A stretch of 64,000 nucleotides of DNA from Euglena gracilis. Lineage: Eukaryota > Euglenida > Euglenophyceae > Euglenales. Position 1 is the stretch's first letter. Each line of letters starts with the position of its first letter. The notes beneath the pieces were generated by a model. That model had not been told where the DNA came from. It saw nothing but the letters and a program-made list of their open reading frames with translations, and did no database searches. This document shows positions 34,081 to 45,846 of this stretch, one piece after another. Where the stretch lies: the NCBI GenBank assembly GCA_039621445.1, contig CP154956.1:22362001-22426000 (forward strand), given 5' to 3'. The position numbers and the translations under genes are program-made.

Positions 34081-34459
34081 CCCCACCCAAATCTGGTTCC
34101 CCACCCAAATCTGGTTCCCCATCCAAATCTGGTTCCCCACCCAAATCTGGTTCCCCACCCAAATCTGGTTCCCCACCGAAATCTGGTTCCCCACCCAAAT
34201 CTGGTTCCCCACCCAAATCTGGTTCCCCACCCAAATCTGGTTCCCCACCCAAATCTGGTTCCCCACCCAAATCTGGTTCCCAACCCAAATCTGGTTCCCC
34301 ACCCAAATCTGCTTCCCCACCCAAGTCTGGTTCCCCACCCAAATCTGGTTCCCCACCCAAATCTGCTTCCCAACCCAAGTCTGGTTCCCCACCCAAATCT
34401 GGTTCCCCACCCAAATCTGGATCCCCACCCAAATCTGGTTCCCCACCCAAATCTGGTTC
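34081..34459 (-). repeat. 18-bp minisatellite array (about 21 units, full)
   Basis: Reverse-complement array whose right end (CTGGTTCGTCCATTTTTACATGG) mirrors exactly the left boundary of the 19,508 array. Read in reverse, variants come in the same order (GGGATCC, GACTTGGGTT, GAAGCAG, GACTTGGG, GAAGCAG, GGGTTGGG, TTTCGG, TTGGATGG). It is therefore an inverted copy of the same ancestral array, not an independent expansion. Confidence 0.94.
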
Positions 34460-36129
34460 GTCCATTTTTACATGGTAGCCTGGACTGACCTGGTAACTGT
34501 CCCCGGGATTGGTCGAATGCACCCATCTAAATGTGCTCATTTCTTGCAACCAACATTCCCGCCGAATGTTTCCTCTTACCATTAAACCACGACAATCATG
34601 AAACCAACGGGTCCCCTGACTTTGGAGGTCTCCTGGAACACCCATTCGGTTACTCGGAGTAAGGCCCAATGTGGTCCATTTTTACATGGTAGCCTGGGCT
34701 GACCTGGTAAATGTCCCCCGGAATGGTCGAATGCACCAATCTAAATGTGCTCATTTCTTGCAACGAAAATTGGCGCTGCATGTTTTTTTTACCATTAAAC
34801 CACGACAATCATTAAACCAACGGGTCCCCTGACTTTGGAGGCCTCCTGGAACACCCATTCAGTTACTCGGAGTAAGGCCCATTTTGGTCCATTTTTACAT
34901 GGTACCCTGGGCTGACCTGGTAACTGTCCCCCGGAATGGTCGAATGCACCCATCTAAATGTGCTCATTTCTTGCAACCAACATTTCCGCTGCATGTTTTT
35001 CCTACAATTAAACCAAGACAATCATTAAACCAACGGGTCCCCTGAATTTGGAGGCCTCCTGGAACACCCATTCGGTTACTCGGAGTAAGGCCCAATTTGG
35101 TCCATTTTTACATGGTAGCCTGGACTGACCTGGTAACTGTCCCCGGGATTGGTCGAATGCAGCCATCTAAATGTGCTCATTTCTTGCAACCAACATTGCC
35201 GCTGAATGTTTCCTCTTACCATTAAACCAAGACAACCATGAAACCAACGGGTCCCCTGACTTTGGAGGCCTCCTGGAACACCCATTCGGTTACTCGGAGT
35301 AAGGCCCAATGTGGTCCATTTTTACATGGTAGCCTGGGTTGACCTGGTAAATGTCCCCCGGAATGGTCGAATGCACCAATCTAAATGAGCTCATTTCTTG
35401 CAACCAAAATTGGCGCTGCATGTTTTTCTTACCATTAAACCACGACAATCATGAAACCAACGGGTTCCTTTACTTTGGAGGCCTCCTGAAACACCCATTC
35501 GGTTACTCCAGTAATGCCCATTTTGGTCCATTTTTACATGGTAACCTAGGCTGACCTGGTAACTGTCCCCCGGAATGGTCGAATGCACCCATCTAAATGC
35601 GCTCATTTCATGCAACCAACATTCCCGCTGCATGTTTTTCTTCCCATTAAACCACGACAATCATTAAACCAACGGGTCCCCTGACTTTGGAGACCTCCTG
35701 AACACCCATTCAGTTACTCGGAGTAAGGCCCATTTTGGTCCATTTTTACATGGTAACCTGGGCTGACCTGGTAACTGTCCCCCGGAATGGTCGAATGCAC
35801 CCATCTAAATGTGCTCATTTCTTGCAGCCAACATTCCCGCTGCATGTCTTACTTACCATTAAACCACGACAATCATGAAACCAACGGGTCCCCTGACTTT
35901 GGAGGCCTCCTGGAACACCCATTCAGTTACCCGGAGTAAGGCCCAATTTGGTCCATTTTTACATGGTAACCTTGGCTGACCTGGTAAATGTCCCCCGGAA
36001 TGGTCGAATGCACCCATCTAAATGTGCTCATTTCTTGCAACCAACATTCCCGCTGCATGTTTTTCTTACCATAAAACCATGACAATCATGAAACCAACGG
36101 GTCCCCTGACTTTGCAGGCCTCCTGGAAC
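34460..36129 (+). repeat. 213-bp satellite, block 6 (forward)
   Basis: About 7.8 forward monomers from TCCATTTTTACATGG to CCTCCTGGAACACC, where the telomeric tract replaces the rest of the monomer (expected CATTCGG). Confidence 0.94.
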
Positions 36130-36154
36130 ACCTAACCCTAACCCTAACCCTAAC
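36130..36154 (+). repeat. interstitial telomeric repeat (CCCTAA)n
   Basis: About four CCCTAA units (CCTAACCCTAACCCTAACCC and on to TAACC), TTAGGG-type on the other strand. On the left it merges with satellite ACACC, on the right with AACCTCT of the 216-bp satellite, so a few shared bases exist at both edges. The strand orientation is that of a left chromosome end, with the 216-bp satellite on the chromosome-internal side. Confidence 0.92.
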
Positions 36155-39100
36155 CTCTTCCCGTGGCGGAGCGCCTGTTTTAGAAAGCGCCGGCGCGGCC
36201 GATTTCGGCCGAAGATGACAGAAAACGTTTTGGGCGGCGTCCGTTGCCAAAGTGCTGTTTTGCGCCTCCCGGGCGGTAATTGCTCCGTTTTACGAACGCC
36301 AGCCGCGGGCAAAAATGCGCCTGTCCGCCCGCCACCCTTCGCGTCAGTAAGGTAAAGGATCGCCGACCTCTACCCAGAGTGGAGCGCTCGTTTTTTGAGC
36401 ACCGGCGCGGCCGATTTCGGACGAAAATGACCGAAAAATGACGTTTGGGGGCGTCCGTTGCCAAAGTGCTATTTTGCGCCTCCCGGGCGGTAATTGCTGC
36501 GTTTTACGCACGCCCGCCGCGGGCAAAATTGCGCCTGTCCGCCCGCCGCCCTTCGCAACAGTTAGGTAAAGGATCGCCGACCACTACCCGAGGCGGAGCG
36601 CTCTTTTTTAGAGCGCCGGTGAGGCCGATCTCGGCCGAAATTGACAGAAAAATGACGTTTTGGGGGGCTTCCGTTGCCAAAGTTCTATTTTGCGCCTCCC
36701 GGGCGGGAATTGCTGCGTTTTACGCACGCCCGCCGCGGGCGATATTGCGCCTGTCCGCCCGCTGCCTTTCGCGACAGTTAGGTAAAGGATCGCCAACCTC
36801 TACCTGGTGCGGAGCGCACGTTTTTTAGAGCGCCGGCGCGGCCGATTTCGGCGGAGACTGACCGAAAAATGACGTTGTGGTGGCGTCCGCTGCAAAGTGC
36901 TATTTTGCGCCTCCTGGGCGGTAATTGCAGCGTTTTACGCACGCCCGCCGCGGGCAAAATTGTGCCTGTCCGCCCGCCGCCCTTTGCAACAGTCAGGTAA
37001 AGGATCGGCGACCACTACCTGGTGCGGAGCGCACTTTTTTAGAGCGCCGGCGAGGCCGATTTCGGCCGAAAATGACCGAAATATAACGGGGAGCGTCCGT
37101 TGCCAAAGTACTATTTTGCGCCTCCCGGGCGGTAATTGCAGCGTTTTACGCACGCCCGCCGCGGGCGAAATTGGGCCTGTCCGCCCGCCGCCCTTCGACA
37201 CAGTTATGTAAAGGATCGCCGACCTCTACCCGGGGCGGAGCGCTCTCTTTTAGAGCGCCGGCGCGGCCGATTTCGGCCGAAAATGACCGAAAATGACGTT
37301 TGGGGGCGTCCGTTGCCAAATTGCTATTTTGCGCCTCCCGGGCGGTAATTGCAGCGTTTTGCGCACGCCCGCCGCGGGCACAATTGCGCCAGTCCGCACG
37401 CCGCCCTTCGCAACAGTCAGGTAAAGGATCGCCGACCTCTACCCAGGGCGGAGCGTTCGTTTTAAAAAGCGCCGGCGCGGCCGATTTCGGCCGAAAATGA
37501 CCGAAAAATGACGTTTTGGGGCGCGTCCGTTACCAAAGTGGTATTTTTGCGCCTCCCGGGCGGTAATTGCTGCGTTTTACGCACGCCCGCCGCGAACAAA
37601 ATTGCGCCTGTCCGCCCGCCGCCCTTCGCAACAGTTAGGTAAAGGATCGCCGACCTCTACCTGGTGCGGAGCGCTCGTTTTTTAGAGCGCCGGCGCGGCC
37701 GATTTCGGCGGAGACTGACCGAAATATAACGGGGAGCGTCCGTTGCCAAAGTGCTATTTTTGCGCCTCCCGGGCGGTAATTGCTGCATTTTACGCACGCC
37801 CGCCGCGGGCGATTTTGCGCCTGTCCGCCCGTCGCCCTTCGCAACAGTTAGGTAAAGGATCGCCGACCTCTACCTGGTGCGGAGCGCTCTTTTTTTAGAG
37901 CGCCGGCGCGGCCGATTTCTACCGAAAATGACCGAAAAACGACGTTTTGGGGGGCGTCCGTTGCCAAAGCGGTATTTTGCGCCTCCTGGGCGGTAATTGC
38001 AGCGTTTTAAAAGCGCCCGCCGCGGGCAAAAATGCGCCTGTCCGCCGGCCGCCCTTCACAACAGTCAGGTAAACGATCGCCGACCTGTACCCGTGGCGGA
38101 CCGCTCTTTTTTACAGCGCCGGCGAGGCCGATCTCGGCCGAAAATGACAGAAAAATGACGTTTTGGGGGGCGTTCGTTGCCAAAGTGCTGTTTTGCGCCT
38201 CCCGGGCGGTAATTGCAGCGTTTTACGCACGCCCACCGCGGGGGAAATTGCGCCTGTCCGCCCGCCGCCCTTCGCGACCGTTAGGTAAAGGATCGACGAC
38301 CTCTACCTGGTGCGGAGCGCTCGTTTTTCAGAGCGCCGGCGCGGACGATTTCGGCCGAAAATGACCGAAAAATGACGTTTTGGGGGGCGTCCGTTTCCAA
38401 AGTGCTATTTTGCGCCTCCCGGCCGGTAATTGCTGCGTTTTACGCACGCCGGCCGCGGTCAGAACTGCGCCTGTCCGCCCGCCGCCCTTCGCAACTGTCA
38501 GGTAAAGGACCACCGACCTGTACCCGGGGCGGACCGCTCTTTTTTAGAGCGCCGGCGAGGACGATTTCGGCCGAAAATGACCGAAAAATGACGCTTTGGT
38601 GCGCGTCCGTTGCCAAAGTGCTATTTTTGCGCCTCCCGGGCGGTAATTGCTGCGTTTTACGCACGCCCGCCGCGGGCGAAATTGCGCCTGTCCGCCCGTC
38701 GCCCTTCGCAACAGTTAGGTAAAGGATCGCCGACCTCTACCTGGTGCGGAGCGCTCGTTTTTTAGAGCGCCGGCGCGGCCGATTTCGGCGGAGACTGACC
38801 GAAATATAACGGGGAGCGTCCGTTGCCAAAGTGCTGTTTTTGCGCCTCCAGGGCGGTAATTGCTGCGTTTTACGCACGCCCGCCGCGGGCAAAATTGGGC
38901 CTGTCCGCCCGCCGCCCTTCGACACAGTTAGGTAAAGGATCGCCGACCTCTACCCGGGGCGGAGCGCTCGTATTTTAGAGCGCCTGCGCCGCCGATTTCG
39001 GCGGACACTGACCGAAATATAACGGGGAGCGTCCGTTGCCAAAGTGCTTTTTTTGCGCCTCCCAGGCGGTAATTGCTGCGTTTTACGCACGCCCGCCGCG

Positions 39101-42100
39101 GGCGATATTGCGCCTGTCCGCCCGCCGCCCTTCGCAACTGTCAGGTAAAGGATCTCCGACCTCTACCTGGTGCGGAGCGCTCTTTTTTTTAGAGCGCCGG
39201 CGAGGCCGATTTCGGCCGAAAATGACCGAAAAATGACGTTTTGGGGGGCGTCCGTTGCCAAAGCGCTATTTTGCGCCTCCCGGGCGGTGATTGCTGCGTT
39301 TTACGCACGCCCGCCGCGGGCGATATTGCGCCTGTCCGCCCGTCGCCCTTCGCAACAGTTAGTTAAAGGATCGCCGACCTCTACCTGGTGCGGAGCGCTC
39401 TTTTTTTAGAGCGCCGGCGCGGCCGGTTTCGGCCGAAAATGACCGAAAATTGACGTTTTGGGGGGCGTCCGTTGCCAAAGCGGTATTTTGCGCCTCCTGG
39501 GCGGTAATTGCTGCGTTTTAAGAGCGCCCGCCGCGGGCAAAAATGCGCCTGTCCGCCGGCCGCCCTTCACAACAGTCAGGTAAACGATCACCGACCTGTA
39601 CCCGGGGCGGACCGCTCTTTTTTACAGCGCCGCCGAGGCCGATCTCGGCCGAAAATGACAGAAAAATGACGTTTTGGGGGGCGTTCGTTGCCAAAGTGCT
39701 GTTTTGCGCCTCCCGGGCGGTAATTGCAGCGTTTTACGCACGCCCGCCGCGGGAGAAATTGTGCCTGTCCGCCCGCCGCCCTTCGCGACCGTTAGGTAAA
39801 GGATCGCCGACCTCTACCTGGTGCGGAGCGCTCGTTTTTCAGAGCGCCGGCGCGGCCCATTTCGGCGGAGACTGACCGAAATATAACAGGGAGCGTCCGT
39901 TGCCAAAGTGCTGTTTTGCGCCTCCCGGGCGGTAATTGCTGCGTTTTACGCACGCCCGCCGCGGGCGATATTGCGCCTGTCCGCCCGCCGCCCTTCGCAA
40001 CAGTTAGGTAAAGGATCGCCGACCTCTACCTGGTGCGGAGCGCTCGCTTTTTAGAGCGCCGGCGCAGCCGATTTCTGCCGAAAATGACCGAAAAATGACG
40101 TTTTGGGGGGCGTCCGTTGCCAAAGCACTATTTTGCGCCTCCCGGGCGGTAATTGCTGCGTTTTGCGCAAGCCTGCCCGCCGCGTGCGAAATTGCGCCAG
40201 TCCGCACGCCGCCCTTTGCAACACCTAGGTGAAGGATCGCCGACCTCTACCCGGGCGGATCGCCGACCTCTACCCGGGCGAGGGCGATTTCGGCCGAAAA
40301 TTACCGAAAAATGACGTTTTGGGGGCCCGGCCGGTAATTGCTGCGTTTTACGCACGCCGGCCGCGGTCAGAACTGCGCCTGTCCACCCGCCGCCCTTCGC
40401 AACTGTCAGGTAAACGATCGCCGACCTGTACCCGGGGCGGACCGCTCTTTTTTAGAGCGCCGGCGAGGACGATTTCGGCCGAAAATGACTAAAAAATGAC
40501 GCTTTGGTGCGCGTCCGTTGCCAAAGTGCTATTTTTGCGCCTCCCGGGCGGTGATTGCTGCGTTTTACGCACGCCAGCCGCGGGCGATATTGCGCCTGTC
40601 CGAGCGTCGCCCTTCGCAAAAGTTGGGTAAAGGATCGCCGACCTCTACCTGGTGCGGAGCGCTCGTTTTTTAGAGCGCCGGCGCGGCCGATTTCGGCCAA
40701 AAATGACCGAAAAATGACGTTTTGGGGGGCGTCCGTTGCCAAAGCGCTATTTTTCGCCTCCTGGGCGGTAATTGCTGCGTTTTACGAGCGCCCGCCGCGG
40801 GCAAAAATGCGCCTGTCCACCGGCCGCCCTTCACAACAGTCAGGTAAACGATCGCCGACCGGGACCCGTGGCGGACCGCTCTTTTTTAGAGCGCCGGCGA
40901 GGCCGATTTCGGCCGAAAATGACCGAAAAATGACGCTTTGGGGCGCGTCCGTTGCCAAAGTGCTGTTTTTGCGCCTCCCGGGCGGTAATTGCTGCGTTTT
41001 ACGCACGCCCGCCGCGGGCGATATTGCGCCCGTCCGCCCGCCGCCCTTCACAACAGTTAGGTAAAGGATCGCCGACCACTACCTGGTACGGAGCGCTCGT
41101 TTTTTAGAGCGCCGGCGCGGCCGATTTCGGCCGAAAATGACAGAAAAATGACGTTTTGGGGGGCGTCCGTTGCCAAAGTGCTATTTTGCGCCTCCCGGGC
41201 GGTAATTGCTGCGTTTTACGCACGCCGGCCGCGGGCAAAATTGCGCCTGTCCGCCCGCCGCCCTTCGCAACAGTCAGGTAAAGGATGGCCGACCTCTACC
41301 CGGGGCGGAGCGCTCTTTTTTAGAGCGCCGGCGAGGCCGATCTCGGCCGAAAATGACAGAAAAATGACGTTTTGGGGGGCGTCCTTTGCCAAAGTGCTGT
41401 TTTGCGCCTCCCGGGCGGTAATTGCTGCGGTTTACGCACGCCCGCCACGGGCAAAATTGCGCCTGTCCGCCCGTCGCAACCGTTAGGTAAAGGATCGCCA
41501 ACCTCCACCCGGGGCGGACCGCTCGTTTTAAAAAGCGCCAGCGCGTCCGATTTCGGCCGAAAATGACCGGAAAATGACGTTTTGGGGAGCGTCCGTTGTC
41601 AAAGTGCTATTTTGCGCCTCCCGGGCGGTAATTGCCGCGTTTTACGCACGCCCGCCGCGGCAAAATTGCGCATGTCCGCCGGCCGCCCTTCGCAACAGTC
41701 AGGTAAAGGATCGCCGACCACCACCCGGGGCGTAGCGCTCTTTTTTTAGAGCGCCGGCGCGGCCGATTTCGGCCGAAAATGACAGAAAAATGACGTTTTG
41801 GGGGGCGTCCGTTGCCAAAGTGCTATTTTGCGCCTCCCAGGCAGTAATTGCTCCGTTTTACGCACGCCCGCCGCGGGCAAAATTGCGCCTGTCCTCCCGC
41901 CGCCCTTCGCGACAGTCAGGTAAAGGATCGCCGACCTGTACCTGGGGCGGAGCGTTCGTTTTAAAAAGTGCCGGCGCGGCCGATTTCGGCCGAAAATGAC
42001 GAAAAAATGAAGTTTTGGGGGCGTCCGTTGCCAAAGTGCTATTCTGCGCCTCCCGGGCGGTAATTGCTGCGTTTTACGAGCGCAAGCCGCGGGCAAACTT

Positions 42101-42249
42101 GCGCCTGTCCGCCGGCCGCCCTTCGCAACAGTTAGACAAAGGATCGCCAAACTCTACCCGGGGCGGAGCGCTCGTTTTTTACAGCGCCGGCGCGGCCGAT
42201 TTCGGCCGAAAATGACAGAAAAATGACGTTTTGGGGGGCGTCCGTTGCC

Positions 42250-43370
42250 AAAGTGCTATTTTGCGCCTCCCGGGCGGTAATTGCTGCGGTTTACGCACGC
42301 CCGCCGCGGGCAAAATTGCGCCTGTCCGCCGGCCGCCCTTCGCAACCGTTAGGTAAAGGATCGCCAACCTCTACCCGGGGCGGAGCGCTCGTTTTAAAAG
42401 CGCCAGCGCGTCCGATTTCGGCCGAAAATGACCGGAGAATGACGTTTTGGGGGGCGTCCGTTGTCAAAGTGCCATTTTGCGCCCCCCCGGCGGTAATTGC
42501 TGCGTTTTACGCACGCCCGCCGCGGCAAAATTGCGCATGTCCGCCGGCCGCCCTTCGCAACAGTTAGGTAAAGGATCGCCGACCACCACCCGGGGCGTAG
42601 CGCTCTTTTTTTAGAGCGCCGGCGCGGTCGATTTCGGCCGAAAATGACAGAAAAATGACGTTTTGGGGGGCGTCCGTTGCCAAAGTGCTATTTTGCGCCT
42701 CCCGGGCAGTAATTGCTCCGTTTTACGCACGCCCGCCGCGGGCAAAATTGCGCCTGTCCGCCCGCCGCCCTTCGCGACAGTCAGGTAAAGGATCGCCGAC
42801 CTGTACCCGGGGCGGAGCGTTCGTTTTAAAAAGTGCCGGCGCGGCTGATTTTGGCCGAAAATGACCAAAAAATGACGTTTTGGGGGCGTCCGTTGCCAAA
42901 GTGCTATTTTGCGCCTCCCGGGCGGTAATTGCTGCGGTTTACGCACGCCCGCCGCGGGCAAAATTGCGCCTGTCCGCCGGCCGCCCTTCGCAACCGTTAG
43001 GTAAAGGATCGACAACCTCTACCCGGGGCGGAGCGTTCGTTTTAAAAGCGCCAGCGCGTCCGATTTCGGCCGAAAATGACCGGAGAATGACGTTTTGGGG
43101 GGCGTCCGTTGTCAAAGTGCCATTTTGCGCCCCCCCGGCGGTAATTGCTGCGTTTTACGCACGCCCGCCGCGGCAAAATTGCGCATGTCCGCCGGCCGCC
43201 CTTCGCAACAGTTAGGTAAAGGATCGCCGACCACCACCCGGGGCGTAGCGCTCTTTTTTTAGAGCGCCGGCGCGGTCGATTTCGGCCGAAAATGACAGAA
43301 AAATGACGTTTTGGGGGGCGTCCGTTGCCAAAGTGCTATTTTGCGCCTCCCGGGCAGTAATTGCTCCGTT
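42250..43370 (+). repeat. higher-order repeat inside the 216-bp array
   Basis: Diagnostic variants recur at exactly 648 bp (three monomers): ACCGGAGAATGACG at about 42,431 and 43,079, and GGGCAGTAATTGCTCCG at 42,704 and 43,352. The latter variant also occurs 865 bp earlier, at about 41,840 (four monomers). This indicates recent block amplification of three to four monomers. Confidence 0.75.
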
Positions 43371-45478
43371 TTACGCACGCCCGCCGCGGCAAAATTGCGC
43401 CTGTCCGCCGGCCGCCCTTCGCAACCGTTAGGTAAAGGATCGCCAACCTCTACCCGGGGCGGAGCGCTCGTTTTTTACAGCGCCGGCGCGGCCGATTTCG
43501 GCCGAAAATGACCGGAAAATGACGTTTTGGGGGGCGTCCGTTGCCAAAGTGCTATTTTGCGCCTCCCGGGCGGTAATTGCTGCGTTTTACGCACGCCCGC
43601 CGCGGCAAAATTGCGCCTGTCCGCCCGGCGCCCTTCGCAACAGTTAGACAAAGGATCGCCAACCTCTACCCGGGGCGGAGCGCTCGTTTTCTACAGCGCC
43701 GGCGCGGCCGATTTCGGCCGAAAATGACAGAAAAATGACGTTTTGAGGGGCGTCCGTTGCAAAGTGCTATTTTGCGCCTCCCGAGCGGTAATTGCTGCGT
43801 TTTACGCACGCCCGCCGCGGGCAAAATTGTGCCTGTCCGCCGGCCGCCCTTCGGAACCGTTAGGTAAAGGATCGCCAACCTCAACCCGGGGCGGAGCGCT
43901 CGTTTTAAAAAGCGCCAGCGCGGCCGATTTCGGCCGAAAATGACCGAAAAATGACGTTTTGGGGGGCGTCCGTTGTCAAAGTGCTATTTTGCGCCTCCCG
44001 GGCGGTAATTGCTGCGTTTTACGCACGCCCGCCGCGGGCAAAATTGCGCCTGTCCGCCGGCCGCCCTTCGCAACCGTTAGGTAAAGGATCGCCAACCTCA
44101 ACCCGGGGCGGAGCGCTCGTTTTAAAAAGCGCCAGCGCGGCCGATTTCGGCCGAAAATGACCGAAAAATGACGTTTTGGGGGGCGTCCGTTGTCAAAGTG
44201 CTATTTTGCGCCTCCCGGGCGGTAATTGCTGCGTTTTACGCACGCCCGCCGCGGGCAAAATTGCGCGAGTCCGCCGGCCGCCCTTCGCGACAGTTAGGTA
44301 AAGGATCGCCAACCCCCACCCGGGGCGGAGCGCTCGTTTTTTAGAGCGCCGGCGCGGCCGATTTCGGCCGAAAATGAGAGAAAAAAGACGTTTTGGGGGG
44401 CGTCTGTTACCAAAGTGCTATTTTGTGCCTCCCGGGCGGTAATTGCTGCGTTTTACGTACGCCCGCCGCGGCAAAATTGCGCCTGTACGCCGGCCGCCCT
44501 TCACAACAGTCAGGTAAAGGATCGCCTACCTCTACCCGGGGCGTAGCGCTCGTTTTTAAGAGCGCGGGCGCGGCCGATTTCGGCCGAAAATGACCGAAAA
44601 ATGACGTTTTGGGGGGCGTCCGTTGTCAAAGTGCTATTTTGCGACTCCCGGGCAGTAATTGCTGCGTTTTACGCACGCCAGCCGCGGGCAAAATTGCGCC
44701 TGTCCGCCGGCCGCCCTTCGCAACAGTTAGGTAAAGGATGGCCAACCTCTACCCGGGGCGGAGCGCTCGTTTTTTAGAGCGCCGGCGCGGCCGATTTCGA
44801 CCGAAAATGACCGGAAAATGACGTTTTGGGGGGCGTCCGTTGCCAAAGTGCTATTTTGCGCCTCCCGGGCGGTAATTGCTGCGCTTTACGCACGCCAGCC
44901 GCGGGCAAAATTGCGCCTGTCCGCCCGCCGCCCTTCGCGACAGTCAGGTAAAGGATGGCCGACCTCTACCCGGGGCGGAGCACTCGTTTTAAAAAAGCAC
45001 CAGCGCGGCCGATGTCGGCCCAAAATGACCGGAAAATGACGTTTTGGGGGGCGTCCGTTGCCAAAGTGCTATTATGCGCCTCCCGGGCGGTAGTTGCTGC
45101 GTTTTACGCACGCCCGCCGCGGGCAAAATTGCGCCTGTCCGCCCGCCGCCCTTCACAACAGTCAGATAAAGGATGGCCGACCTCTGCCCGGGGCGGAGCG
45201 CTCGTTTTTTAGAGCGCCGGCGCGGCCGATTTCGGCCGAAAATGACAGAAAAATGACGTTTTGGGGGGCGTCCGTTGCCAAAGTGCTATTTTGCGCCTCC
45301 CGGGCGGTAATTGCTGCGTTTTACGCACGCCGGCCGCGGGCAGAATTGCGCCTGTACGCCGGCCGCCATTCACAACAGTCAGGTAAAGGATCGCCTACCT
45401 CAAACCGGGGCGAACCGCTCGTTTTGTAGAGCGCCGTCGCGGCCGATTTCGGCCGAAAATGGATCTTGGCCGAAAGTA

Positions 45479-45486
45479 GGGGGGGC

Positions 45487-45519
<33 letters not shown>

Positions 45520-45541
45520 GGCCCCCCCCCCCCCCCCCCCC
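45479..45541. repeat. long G/C homopolymer tract within a satellite monomer
   Basis: Inside a 216-bp monomer, the usual GGGGGGCGTCCGTTGCC is replaced by a G-run, CGT, about 30 C, GGGG and about 22 C, then CACCACCCTCCCCGTTGCC. Flanking bases (GGATCTTGGCCGAAAG) also deviate from the monomer. This may be a true expansion or a sequencing/assembly artefact. Confidence 0.8.
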
Positions 45542-45846
45542 ACCACCCTCCCCGTTGCCAAAGTGCCATTTTGCGCCTCCCGGGCGGTAATTGCTGCGTT
45601 TTACTCACGCCCGCCGCCGGCAAAAATTGCGCCTGTACGCCGGCCGCCCTTCGCAACAGTTAGGTAAAGGATCGCCGACCTCTACCCGGGGCGGAGCGCT
45701 CTTTTTTTTAGAGCGCCAGCGCGGCCGATTTCGGCCGAAAATGACCGAAAAATGACGTTTTGGGGGGCGTCCGTTGCCAAAGGGCTATTTTGCGCCTCCC
45801 GGGCGGTAATAGCTGCGTTTTACGCACGCCAGCCGCGGGCAAAATT

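Larger units (their letters stand above)
23921..34320 (+). repeat. 10.4-kb tandem duplication, copy B
   Basis: Second copy of the segment starting at 13,745. It carries the E2 pol 3' half, the tail, the same alternating satellite blocks and the same inserted minisatellite. It has one additional 213-bp monomer between about 32,254 and 32,640. Its minisatellite at 34,081 is not truncated and continues into normal satellite flank, so copy B keeps the native right side while copy A keeps the native left side of the original locus. The exact right limit is ambiguous inside the minisatellite. Confidence 0.95.
36155..45846 (+). repeat. 216-bp GC-rich satellite array (about 45 monomers)
   Basis: Head-to-tail monomers of about 216 bp, unrelated to the 213-bp family. 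Landmarks: GGCGGAGCGCTCG, GCGCCGGCGCGGCC, CGGCCGATTTCGGCCG, AAAATGACGTTTTGGGG, CTATTTTGCGCCTCCCGGG, ACGCCCGCCGCGGGC, GTCCGCCCGCCGCCCTTCG and AGGTAAAGGATCGCC. Shorter or rearranged monomers occur, for example at about 40,240-40,335. Numerous 60-130-codon frames are repeat shadows. No orientation switch was seen in this block. Confidence 0.96.

Noticed and set aside
23692-34459. CRISPR-like array (regular repeats)
   Set aside because: The 18-bp units are contiguous without unique spacers, and the context is eukaryotic satellite DNA.
36445-45212. Recurrent 60-134-codon frames in the 216-bp satellite (for example with VAKVLFCASRAVIAAFY)
   Set aside because: Same reasoning: GC-rich repeat of 72 codons with few stops. 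The frames are shadows.
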